A stretch of DNA of 11,098 nt from JBKHYG01 sp046565595 (GTDB taxonomy: Bacteria > Actinomycetota > AC-67): positions 1 to 11,098 of the forward strand of contig JBKHYG010000026.1 in the NCBI GenBank assembly GCA_046565595.1. Direction: 5' to 3'. The translations under genes were made by a program, and so were the position numbers. Positions 1-5,509 of the stretch are shown here, one piece after another. Positions within the stretch are counted from its first letter, which is position 1, and each line of letters opens with the position of its first letter. The notes beneath the pieces were generated by a model. The model saw nothing but the letters and a program-made list of their open reading frames with translations. It had not been told where the DNA came from and did not search any database.

Positions 1-365
1 AGGAAGCGAGCCTCCGTGGGTCGAAGCGCTTTCAGGACCTCATCGACCGTACGCGACGAAGAGATCGTCACGACGACGGGACCGCGCGGGATCTTCAACC
101 ACTTCGCCGCCTGTGCCACCGCCGTTGGAGCTGATCGAAGCGATCCGCGGAGCTGGTTCAACCCGTCGTCGTCGTCTCGGATCGAAGCGATGTGCCACAT
201 GGCGCCAGACGAAGGGTGCGCGCGTAGCAGGCGCCGGATGGCGCGCAGCCGTTCAGGGCCGGGCTCGATCTTCAAGAGTTCCCTGCACGCGGCTGCGGCG
301 ATCTGATCGGCGCCTGATCTGTTGTCCGACGCGATCCTTGCGATCGGGTCCTTCGCCCTTGGCAT
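1..365 (-). CDS. IF2B/eIF-2B-family protein (partial, N-terminal 121 aa)
   Basis: The reverse strand reads open from an ATG at 365-363 to the left edge with no stop, giving 121 residues; an in-frame stop at 377-375 makes this the first ATG. Three blocks resemble the eIF-2B/methylthioribose-1-phosphate isomerase/ribose-1,5-bisphosphate isomerase superfamily: a helical IASDNRSGADQIA segment (about residues 11-23), AHPSSGAMW (49-57), and VVVTISSSRTVDEVLKAL (about 97-113), which matches the 'TxSxSSTVLxxLR' strand-loop-helix starting the Rossmann-like part. The catalytic region lies off the window, so the substrate cannot be told. Bacterial relatives are often annotated only as 'eIF-2B-like'. It is divergent from the NadD-like gene with 59 bp between the start codons. 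Family assignment is from motif memory; the function is open. Confidence 0.66.
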   Translation of the reverse strand, partial: MPRAKDPIARIASDNRSGADQIAAAACRELLKIEPGPERLRAIRRLLRAHPSSGAMWHIASIRDDDDGLNQLRGSLRSAPTAVAQAAKWLKIPRGPVVVTISSSRTVDEVLKALRPTEARF

Positions 366-380
366 CGTCTCTGATCATCG

Positions 381-398
381 CAGACCGGGCGCGGTCTG
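381..398. promoter_or_regulatory. 18-bp palindrome between divergent genes (candidate operator)
   Basis: CAGACCG (381-387) and CGGTCTG (392-398) are perfect inverted repeats around GGCG. The site lies in the 59-bp divergent intergenic region, where a dimeric repressor could control both genes. No regulator gene is adjacent, so the operator role is inferred from position and symmetry only. Confidence 0.4.
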
Positions 399-409
399 AG
401 GCTCCGCAC

Positions 410-415
410 TACGCT
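410..415 (+). promoter_or_regulatory. Candidate -10 box, near-leaderless start of NadD-like gene
   Basis: TACGCT ends 9 bases before the ATG at 425, which has no good Shine-Dalgarno sequence. The TAnnCT pattern recurs before other starts lacking a ribosome binding site in this window. No -35 box is convincing. Confidence 0.35.
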
Positions 416-424
416 TCAGAGACG

Positions 425-1324
425 ATGTCGGCCACGCTTCTGGACGGTTTCGACGCGGCATCGATCGCGACGCTGCGCTCCATCCTCGGCCGTCTCGATC
501 CCGAAGGGACCCCTGAACTCGTCCCCTTGCAGCCCGCCCGAAAGAACGGAGCCGTAGCTCTGATCCCGGGCTCTTTCAATCCGCCCACCTCCGCGCATTC
601 GGCGTTGGCCGAGTTGGCCCGCAGCGAGGGATACCGTTCGAGTTGGTTCGTCTATGCGCGCAGGACGCTAGCCAAGGCGCCAAGCGGCTTGATCCCAGAG
701 GACCGGCTATTGGCCATGCGTCTCGCCTGCAGCGACGGTGTGGGTACCGCGGTCAGCAGCCACGGGTTGCTCGTCGATCAGGCGGAGGCCGCGTGGCGCG
801 CATTCGACGCCGGCGAGATCGGATTCGTCATCGGTAGCGACAAGTTCGAGCAGCTCTTCGAGGATCGTTGGTACCCGGACCGTGATGAGGCGCTCGAGCG
901 CCTGTTCGCCCGGGCGGTGGTCATAGTGGCCCCTCGCCACGGTCATGGCGAGAAGGTCAGATACCTGCTTCAACGCCCAGATGTTCGGAGGTTCTCTTCA
1001 CGCATCGAGGTCAGGCATCTGCATCCCAGCGTGTCTGAGATATCGTCCACCCGCGTCCGTCAGATCCTCCGAGCCGGCGGGCCGCCGACGGGCCTCGTGC
1101 CTACCGGGGTAGAGGCTCTGCTCAGGGACACCGGCGCCTTCGGTCCGCCGACCAAGATCGGCCGCGAAGATGTGGATCGCTATCAGCTGCGACAGAGGCT
1201 GCTCGGTCTGGTTCTCGACGGTCGGTGTACCCGGGACGCTCCCGATCTGCATTCGTTGTGGCGTCTCGCCCTCGATCCCGGCGAAGCGGGTAGGAGCCTT
1301 CGCGAGTTGCTGAACGCGTCCTGA
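425..1324 (+). CDS. NadD-like nucleotidyltransferase (nicotinate-nucleotide adenylyltransferase family)
   Basis: Protein of 299 aa with a cytidylyltransferase-like HIGH-superfamily fold. The nucleotide-binding segment is GSFNPPTSAH (residues 49-58), corresponding to G-x-F-[DN]-P-x-(H/T)xGH, here with Ala in place of the usual Gly (T55-S-A-H58). The second signature, ISSTRVR (206-212), matches the ISSTxxR phosphate-binding motif, and VIGSDKFEQL (135-144) sits where NadD has its GxD substrate loop. NadD makes NAD precursors by adenylating nicotinate mononucleotide; this relative could use another nucleotide. It is longer than NadD (about 200 aa), with about 42 extra N-terminal residues and a C-terminal helical tail (about 241-299). 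The ATG at 425 is chosen because the upstream reading frame overlaps the divergent gene and has unnatural composition. The exact substrate is uncertain. Confidence 0.75.
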   Translation: MSATLLDGFDAASIATLRSILGRLDPEGTPELVPLQPARKNGAVALIPGSFNPPTSAHSALAELARSEGYRSSWFVYARRTLAKAPSGLIPEDRLLAMRLACSDGVGTAVSSHGLLVDQAEAAWRAFDAGEIGFVIGSDKFEQLFEDRWYPDRDEALERLFARAVVIVAPRHGHGEKVRYLLQRPDVRRFSSRIEVRHLHPSVSEISSTRVRQILRAGGPPTGLVPTGVEALLRDTGAFGPPTKIGREDVDRYQLRQRLLGLVLDGRCTRDAPDLHSLWRLALDPGEAGRSLRELLNAS

Positions 1325-1347
1325 TCGAGCGATCCGTCCGTTCATGC

Positions 1348-1363
1348 CCGAGGTTGACCTCGG
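1348..1363. promoter_or_regulatory. 16-bp palindrome upstream of WhiB gene (operator or small terminator)
   Basis: CCGAGGT (1348-1354) and ACCTCGG (1357-1363) are perfect inverted repeats around TG, 23 bp after the NadD-like stop and 49 bp before the WhiB start. It overlaps a TTGACC (1354-1359) that could be a -35 box, but no good -10 follows at 17 bp. As RNA it would form a 6-bp stem with a TTGA loop and no U-run, so an operator is as likely as a terminator. Confidence 0.35.
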
Positions 1364-1411
1364 CCTCAGCGCCCTGTTCCCTGGTGACGATGGGAGAGCA
1401 GGGGAGGAAAC

Positions 1412-1711
1412 ATGAGCAGGGCATCCCTAGAACGGGACCGTATCCAGACCCGTCGGCCTCGGCTGCCGCGAGCAGCATGCCGCGGGGCTCGAACCGACGC
1501 GTTCTTCGCCGAGAGCGGACCGTTGGTCTACGCCGCCAAGAACCTCTGTAAACGGTGCCCAGAGTTGGTCATGTGTAGGACCTGGGGGATCGCGTTCGAG
1601 GAGTTCGGGATCTGGGGAGGGCTAACCGCCAAGGAGCGCGTCCTGTTGCGCCGCTCGAACACCTCGTTTGCGGTCTGGACCCGGTTGGTAGAAGATGGAG
1701 ACGATGACTGA
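1412..1711 (+). CDS. WhiB-family iron-sulfur transcriptional regulator
   Basis: Small protein (99 aa) with the four WhiB cysteines C23, C46, C49 and C55 (C-x22-C-x2-C-x5-C), which ligate a [4Fe-4S] cluster, followed by the family turn GIWGG (66-70) and a basic TAKERVLLRR stretch. WhiB proteins bind the primary sigma factor and adjust transcription in response to redox or nitric oxide. The C-terminus is short and acidic (EDGDDD) with no AT-hook, so it is not the WhiB7 type; I cannot name the Wbl subclass. The ATG follows a strong GGGGAGGA ribosome binding site (1401-1408). Its last 17 bases overlap the start of bpa, so the two are very probably co-transcribed and translationally coupled. Confidence 0.9.
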   Translation: MSRASLERDRIQTRRPRLPRAACRGARTDAFFAESGPLVYAAKNLCKRCPELVMCRTWGIAFEEFGIWGGLTAKERVLLRRSNTSFAVWTRLVEDGDDD

Positions 1712-2201
1712 CGATCCCCAGAACCAGAGCACCAACGAAGAGCAACCTAAGGCGCGTCCCGTAGAGGTCGCCGACGATCGAGCATCCGTCGAGCAGCCAG
1801 GCAAGTTGATGAGGCTGGCGGTGATGATCCGTGAAACCCTCGACGAGGTTCGTCGAGCTCCTCTGGACACCAACGCTCGCGAATATCTCGCAGATGTCCA
1901 CCACCGGATCATCGAAGAGTTGCGCTCGTCCCTCTCGGGGCCCTTGGTTGAGGAACTCGATCGGATCGCATTGCCGTTGAACGGCGAGCAGGTCCCAAGC
2001 GAGGCCGCGCTGCGGATCGCACAGGCCCAGCTCCTGGGATGGCTCGAAGGCCTGTTCCAGGGCATCCAAGCGGCGATAGCCAGCCAGCAGGCGGCGATGG
2101 TCGCACAATTGGAAGAGATGCGCCGCAAGTCGCTCCCAGCAGGTCAGCAGGACGGCGATCCTGGCGAGGGGGCCGAACGAGGACATGGCCAGTACCTCTA
2201 G
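1695..2201 (+). CDS. bpa: Bacterial proteasome activator (Bpa/PafE)
   Basis: Protein of 168 aa recognised by its conserved core: EQPGKLMRLAVMIRETLDEV (33-52), RAPLD (54-58), and the near-invariant LRIAQAQLLGWLEGLFQGIQ (106-125), ending in the C-terminal tail GQYL (165-168). In mycobacteria Bpa is a ring-forming, ATP-independent cap that opens the 20S proteasome gate by docking its GQYL (HbYX-like) tail and delivers misfolded proteins. A conserved tail implies a 20S proteasome elsewhere in this genome. The start is either ATG 1695 or ATG 1704 (three codons later); neither has a clear ribosome binding site, so coupling to the overlapping WhiB gene is likely. The N-terminal 32 residues are acidic and low in complexity, as in known homologs. 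Confidence 0.93.
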   Translation: METMTDDPQNQSTNEEQPKARPVEVADDRASVEQPGKLMRLAVMIRETLDEVRRAPLDTNAREYLADVHHRIIEELRSSLSGPLVEELDRIALPLNGEQVPSEAALRIAQAQLLGWLEGLFQGIQAAIASQQAAMVAQLEEMRRKSLPAGQQDGDPGEGAERGHGQYL

Positions 2202-2220
2202 TCAGTAAGCACCATTCGCC

Positions 2221-2249
2221 GAACGCCCCGTGATAGCAGCGGGGCGTTC
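2221..2249 (+). terminator. Terminator after the whiB-bpa pair
   Basis: GAACGCCCCG (2221-2230) and CGGGGCGTTC (2240-2249) form a perfect 10-bp stem with a 9-base loop, 19 bp after the bpa stop. The tail (CTCGTTCCTG) is only modestly T-rich, as is common in GC-rich genomes. Confidence 0.75.
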
Positions 2250-2308
2250 CTCGTTCCTGCCTTCGAACCCAGAGCCGCGCCACGGATCTCGCTGGGAGAG
2301 GGATCGAG

Positions 2309-3163
2309 ATGCGAGTTGGAGCAGCGGCAACCACGACCGCATTCATCGCGACAGCCATGCTGGCCATCGCGGCAACGCCATCGGTAGCAGCGGTCGAACG
2401 CCCGCAGGACGCCCGGAGCTCTGGGGCCAATGTCAACGCGCGCCGAGCTGAGGATCAGCGTTCCACGCTGCTTGAGGACCCGCAGCTAGAGGCTGTTGCG
2501 GTGCGTCATGCTCGACGGATGGCAGCACGAGGCGAGATCTACCACAACCGCAACCTCGGAGACGAGGTGGATGGTTGGGAGGCGCTCGGTGAGAATGTCG
2601 GGATCGGGCCCAGCGTGGGCGAGGTGGACGGGGCGTTCTGGAACTCCCAGGACCACCGGAACAACATCCTGGGCGGATGGGATCGCATGGGGATCGGTGT
2701 CGTCGACGAAGGCGGCGACATCTATGTCGTGCAGGTCTTCAAGCGTTCTAGGGACGGAAGCAAGAGCAACGGCTCGAACTCCTCGGCCGACTCACACTCG
2801 AGTGCGTCCCAGCCGAAACCCAAGCCCAAGCCCAAGCCCAAGCCGAAGCCGGAAGCTTCGAGCCGCCCGTCCGAGCGTCCGTCGAGCGAGCCCACGAAGC
2901 GCCGATCTCAGGCATCAGACCATCCCAGGTCGCCTCGCGGACAGGATCCCACCGAGACTCCGAAGGCTGGCCCCCGAGCGTCTGAGCCCTCAAAGAGGAC
3001 CGTCCGAACCGCAGTTGCTGGCAGCGCTCCGCGCGAGGTGATCCCCCCTTCTCCGCCGGTGGCCCTGAGGCTGGGAGCGGCCTTCGTCGAAGCTCTGACG
3101 AGGTTCGGCGTCGAGACAGCCGAGCTGCTGCAACCCGAGACGGCGGTACCCTTGCTGGCGTGA
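2309..3163 (+). CDS. Secreted CAP (SCP/PR-1-like) domain protein
   Basis: Protein of 284 aa. Residues 1-28 are a signal peptide (Arg, a long Ala/Ile/Met core, then a VAA end). A CAP domain follows (about 43-146): the cavity histidine in EIYHN (H79), GENVG (94-98, E95), WNSQDHRNNIL (111-121, H116) and the closing strand MGIGVV (127-132). CAP domains are widespread in secreted bacterial proteins; their bacterial substrates are poorly known and may include cell-wall or lipid ligands. After the domain comes a Ser/Asn linker, a (Pro-Lys)6 run (169-180), a long Ser/Pro/Arg/Lys disordered region and a hydrophobic C-terminal segment (about 245-284). The basic Pro-Lys tract may hold the protein to the wall. 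The ATG has a good GGGAGAGGGA site (2294-2303). The last 4 bases overlap the next gene. Confidence 0.88.
   Translation: MRVGAAATTTAFIATAMLAIAATPSVAAVERPQDARSSGANVNARRAEDQRSTLLEDPQLEAVAVRHARRMAARGEIYHNRNLGDEVDGWEALGENVGIGPSVGEVDGAFWNSQDHRNNILGGWDRMGIGVVDEGGDIYVVQVFKRSRDGSKSNGSNSSADSHSSASQPKPKPKPKPKPKPEASSRPSERPSSEPTKRRSQASDHPRSPRGQDPTETPKAGPRASEPSKRTVRTAVAGSAPREVIPPSPPVALRLGAAFVEALTRFGVETAELLQPETAVPLLA
2813..2848 (+). repeat. Hexanucleotide tandem repeat coding (Pro-Lys)6
   Basis: Six CCN-AAR units; the four central ones (2819-2842) are identical CCCAAG copies and the outer ones are degenerate. It lies in frame in the CAP protein linker, so gain or loss of units by slippage would only change linker length. 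Confidence 0.9.
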
Positions 3164-3918
3164 GCATCACGACACAGTGGGGGCCGGTGAGCGTCCTCAC
3201 GATCCAGAGGCCAGAGAAGCGCAACTGCATCGACGCCGAGACCGCTACGCGACTCGGTGCCGCGATCACGGACTTCGCGGCCGACGATGAGCGCCATGTG
3301 CTGATCATCACCGGAGCGGGAGGCAACTTCTGCTCCGGCGCTGATCTTCAAGGAACCGCCGAACTTGGCGCTGCCGATCGAGGCGCCTGCGGGCCACTCG
3401 GGTTCAGCGCTCTCGATCCGGGCAAGCCGACGATCGCTGCGATAGAGGGCCATTGCGTGGCAGGTGGTCTCGAACTGGCGGCATGGTGTGACATCCGCAT
3501 CGCTTCGACCTCTGCGAGTTTCGGAGCCTTCAACCGCCGCTGGGGAGTGCCCTTCATAGACGGCGGAACCGTCCGTATCCCGAGGATCATGGGGCTAGGC
3601 AATGCGCTGCACCTGCTCGGAACCGGGCTCCGGTTCGACTCAGAACAGATGCAGCGGATGGGATTCGTGCAAGAGGTCGTGCCAGACGGGAACGCCCTCG
3701 AGCGAGCTCGTGAGATCGCCGGATGGATGTCCGCGCTGCCGCAGGGCTCCCTGCGTACAGATCGGCAGTCGATCTACCAGACGGTGGGTGTTCGGATCGA
3801 AGAGGGGCTCGCTCTCGAACAGCGGATCGGACGAGCCTCACTAGCAGACCCGGATCTGGCCGCCGGGCTAGAGCGATTCGCTGCGGGGCAGCGACCGGTT
3901 CCACCTGCCGCCCGCTGA
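3160..3918 (+). CDS. Crotonase-fold enoyl-CoA hydratase/isomerase family protein
   Basis: Protein of 252 aa with the crotonase layout. The oxyanion-hole segments are FCSGADL (57-63) and AGGLELA (101-107), the latter carrying the catalytic Glu (E105) equivalent to E144 of rat mitochondrial enoyl-CoA hydratase. The second catalytic Glu (rat E164) is replaced: the aligned segment reads FGAFNRRWG (121-129) with Asn125 there. This RRWG-VP-IDGG arrangement is typical of an actinobacterial 'EchA-like' subgroup, so simple hydration is doubtful; isomerase, hydrolase or another acyl-CoA reaction is possible. Start is GTG 3160, whose GTGA overlaps the CAP-gene TGA, indicating translational coupling. It converges with the surface-protein gene with only 4 bp between the stops. 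Confidence 0.88.
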   Translation: MSITTQWGPVSVLTIQRPEKRNCIDAETATRLGAAITDFAADDERHVLIITGAGGNFCSGADLQGTAELGAADRGACGPLGFSALDPGKPTIAAIEGHCVAGGLELAAWCDIRIASTSASFGAFNRRWGVPFIDGGTVRIPRIMGLGNALHLLGTGLRFDSEQMQRMGFVQEVVPDGNALERAREIAGWMSALPQGSLRTDRQSIYQTVGVRIEEGLALEQRIGRASLADPDLAAGLERFAAGQRPVPPAAR

Positions 3919-3922
3919 CCTA

Positions 3923-5161
3923 TCAGCTGGGCTGCATCGTGCGTCGTGCCATCCACAGCGACGCTGCGGCAAGCACGCCAAGCACAGCTGCCAGGGGAAC
4001 GCCCGACGAGCCACCTCCGGCATCTTCGGCACCCGCTGCAAGCAGGTCCTCGTCGGTCCGCTCTTTGGTCGCCTGGTTGTCCGTCGCACGGCTAGGCAGG
4101 TCCTCGGCTGCTAGGGCACAGACCGCGTACGCTCCGAAGCCGTCCTCGAAACTCGTCTCGGCGCTCAGGATCGTCAACCTTGCCTCGAGCGCGGCAGCAG
4201 GATCCTGCTCCTCCATGGGATCGGTGTCCTGACCGTCAGGTGGCTGCGTGGCGGGTTCGGGCCTTGCCGGCGTCCCCAACGAGTAGCCGGTACCGGCGGC
4301 ACGCTCTTCCTCCTTCGAGGAACTCACCGTGCCCGGATCGGAGTCTGAGCCTCCTCCCTCTACTGGTCCGTCGTCTTCGACGATGATCGGAGCGCTCTGT
4401 TGGGCGCAGCCCTCTACCAGCGCGGCATCTTCGGCGATCTGGATCACGAACGGTTCCCGGTTCTCGGCTGAAGCTCCAGGCGCGATGTCAGGCCAACTCG
4501 CTTCATCCACCTCTGCCGTGGTGCCTTCGGAGACCTGCGTGATCGTGCCGCGCACCGCGGTTGCCGGGTCGACTCCCTCATTGGTGTAGGTGACGAAGAC
4601 CTGCAGTCGTTCACCTGGCTCTGGGACCCCGTCATCGTCTCCGCCTACATATCGGATGTTCGACTGGAACAGACGCGGTCCGGGACAGGCGATGATGACG
4701 CCCTGCTGATCATCGAGGCTGCCGCCGTCCCAGGACAGCGTGAACGCGAGGACATACTCCTCTGAGCACTCGGGGCCCTCGGAGATGAGGATGCGGACGG
4801 TTCCCTTCGACTCGGAGCGCGGCGCTATGTCACCCAGGTTGGCGACCTCGTCGAGGAACTCGGTTGGTTGCGATGCCTTCAAGAGTTGGAGTTTCACCCC
4901 GGACATCCGGTCTGGACCTGGATTGGAAACGACGACCGGGACCGTGACCGCCTCTCCTCTGGGAAGGCGTCCATCGGCGGGGAAGTAAGCCCAAGGCCGC
5001 GCCTCCTCTGGAGGGATCTCGTCGGGCGGCATCGGGGCAGGAGCAGTCCTCGTCTCGCTCGGTTTCTCATCTGGGGGCGGGCCATCCACACCATCGGCGT
5101 AGGCAGCGGACCAAGGGGCCGCCAGTAGAAGGACGATGGCTAGGGGGGATCGATGACGCAT
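3923..5161 (-). CDS. Secreted, C-terminally anchored surface protein with CARDB-like domains
   Basis: Protein of 412 aa. A signal peptide (1-22, ending SAAYA-D) leads to an acidic Pro/Glu-rich region (25-55). Two probable Ig-like beta domains follow: about 66-160, with PVVVSNPGPDRMSGVKL (75-91) resembling NEW3/CARDB strands and a likely C132-C159 disulfide; and about 161-265, opening with GDDDGVPEPGE (174-184) and VTYTNEG (190-196), a pattern common in CARDB-like domains of extracellular proteins, with C252. A low-complexity acidic stalk (265-325) precedes a further region (326-352, C348). The end is GGGSSG (382-387), a hydrophobic helix (388-404) and Arg-Arg: a tail anchor or a sorting signal without LPxTG. 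No enzyme motif is seen; adhesion or wall structure is the guess. A GGAGG site precedes ATG 5161. Confidence 0.75.
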   Translation of the reverse strand: MRHRSPLAIVLLLAAPWSAAYADGVDGPPPDEKPSETRTAPAPMPPDEIPPEEARPWAYFPADGRLPRGEAVTVPVVVSNPGPDRMSGVKLQLLKASQPTEFLDEVANLGDIAPRSESKGTVRILISEGPECSEEYVLAFTLSWDGGSLDDQQGVIIACPGPRLFQSNIRYVGGDDDGVPEPGERLQVFVTYTNEGVDPATAVRGTITQVSEGTTAEVDEASWPDIAPGASAENREPFVIQIAEDAALVEGCAQQSAPIIVEDDGPVEGGGSDSDPGTVSSSKEEERAAGTGYSLGTPARPEPATQPPDGQDTDPMEEQDPAAALEARLTILSAETSFEDGFGAYAVCALAAEDLPSRATDNQATKERTDEDLLAAGAEDAGGGSSGVPLAAVLGVLAAASLWMARRTMQPS

Positions 5162-5226
5162 CCTGTGCCTCCGGGGGTGTGGGCTCTCCTACGGTGGGAC
5201 GGGGCCTTGGCGGATCCGGTTCCCTC

Positions 5227-5263
5227 ATAAATCCTTGCACCAGCGATCTCGGGCTGGCATACT
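5227..5263 (+). promoter_or_regulatory. Predicted whiB7 promoter with upstream AT-tract
   Basis: TTGCAC (-35, 5235-5240), a 17-bp spacer and CATACT (-10, 5258-5263) are a good sigma-A-type match. ATAAAT (5227-5232) stands 2 bp upstream of the -35, conspicuous in this GC-rich setting. WhiB7 proteins activate their own and other promoters by binding an AT-rich sequence next to the -35 through their AT-hook, so this is the expected autoregulatory site. Transcription would start near 5270, giving a leader of about 240 nt before whiB7. Confidence 0.7.
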
Positions 5264-5296
5264 CCGGAACCCCTCGACCGAGGAGCACCGTAGATC

Positions 5297-5416
5297 ATGA
5301 ACCTGACGATCCAGATGAAGGCCGCTTCGTACACGCCGAAGCGGCTTCCGGTCGTCCTTTCTTGGTTCGGAAACCACACCGATGATCGGCCCGGCGCTCG
5401 AGGAGGGGATCGCTAG
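5297..5416 (+). CDS. Upstream ORF (leader peptide, 39 aa) of whiB7
   Basis: An ATG at 5297 opens 39 codons ending in TAG at 5414-5416, preceded by GAGGAG (5280-5285, spacing 11, rather long) and lying about 27 nt from the predicted transcription start. The peptide has a hydrophobic/basic first half (YTPKRLPVVLSWF, residues 12-24) and a polar second half with DDRPGARGGDR (29-39). It matches no protein I know. Position between the promoter and an intrinsic terminator is that of uORFs in whiB7/wblC leaders, where slowed translation in the presence of ribosome-targeting antibiotics lets RNA polymerase read through into the regulator gene. The codons for residues 28-33 overlap the antiterminator strand (5379-5395). 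That it is translated is inferred. Confidence 0.6.
   Translation: MNLTIQMKAASYTPKRLPVVLSWFGNHTDDRPGARGGDR
5321..5345 (+). ncRNA. Leader hairpin 1 inside the uORF
   Basis: GCCGCTTCG (5321-5329) and CGAAGCGGC (5337-5345) form a perfect 9-bp stem with a 7-base loop, extendable by a G-U and an A-U pair. A small TGGTT-CGGA-AACCA hairpin (5363-5376) follows. A ribosome translating the uORF would melt both, so they may set the pausing or timing of the attenuator. Confidence 0.5.
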
Positions 5417-5454
5417 ACCTTCCGCACATCCCCCAAGGGAAGCCGGGCCATCGG
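5379..5454 (+). promoter_or_regulatory. Predicted antiterminator pairing in the whiB7 leader
   Basis: GGCCCGGC (5388-5395) is exactly complementary to GCCGGGCC (5442-5449), and CCGAT (5379-5383) to ATCGG (5450-5454), leaving a 4-base bulge (5384-5387). Together the 13 pairs occupy the full 5' arm of the terminator (5445-5454), so the two folds exclude each other. The upstream strand lies in the uORF. If the ribosome is held upstream this fold can form before the terminator's 3' arm is made, allowing readthrough. The pairing is seen directly; the mechanism is inferred. Confidence 0.6.
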
Positions 5455-5473
5455 AGAAACCGATGGCCCTTTT
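5445..5473 (+). terminator. Intrinsic terminator (attenuator) in the whiB7 leader
   Basis: GGGCCATCGG (5445-5454) and CCGATGGCCC (5460-5469) form a perfect 10-bp stem with an AGAAA loop, followed at once by TTTTCGTTGTT. It is the best terminator in the window, yet it lies inside the 5' leader, 36 bp before the whiB7 start codon and 28 bp after the uORF stop. Confidence 0.85.
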
Positions 5474-5490
5474 CGTTGTTCTGCTAACAC

Positions 5491-5504
5491 CACCTGAGGA
5501 GGTG
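5491..5504 (+). promoter_or_regulatory. Very strong whiB7 ribosome binding site within a small hairpin
   Basis: GAGGAGGTGA (5496-5505) is a near-perfect Shine-Dalgarno sequence, 7 bases from its AGGAGG core to ATG 5510. CACCT (5491-5495) can pair with AGGTG (5500-5504) around a GAGG loop, partly hiding it. The 5-bp stem is weak, so any translational effect would be mild. Confidence 0.5.
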
Positions 5505-5509
5505 AAACC

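Larger units (their letters stand above)
363..427. repeat. 12-bp inverted repeat holding both divergent start codons
   Basis: CATCGTCTCTGA (363-374) is the exact reverse complement of TCAGAGACGATG (416-427). Each arm carries the start codon and the 9 bases before it for one of the two divergent genes, so the two mRNAs have the same translation start region. It could be chance, a duplicated start region, or a paired site for one regulator. Confidence 0.6.

Noticed and set aside
113..424. N-terminal extension of the NadD-like reading frame back to 113
   Set aside because: It lies over the minus-strand IF2B-like gene, has Arg/Ser-rich shadow composition, and homologous sequence begins only after ATG 425.
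1354..1382. TTGACC as a -35 box for the WhiB gene
   Set aside because: No acceptable -10 follows at 16-18 bp; the hexamer is better explained as part of the palindrome at 1348-1363.
2813..2848. Short tandem repeat as a possible CRISPR or regulatory repeat
   Set aside because: It is a hexanucleotide run in frame coding Pro-Lys, without spacers.
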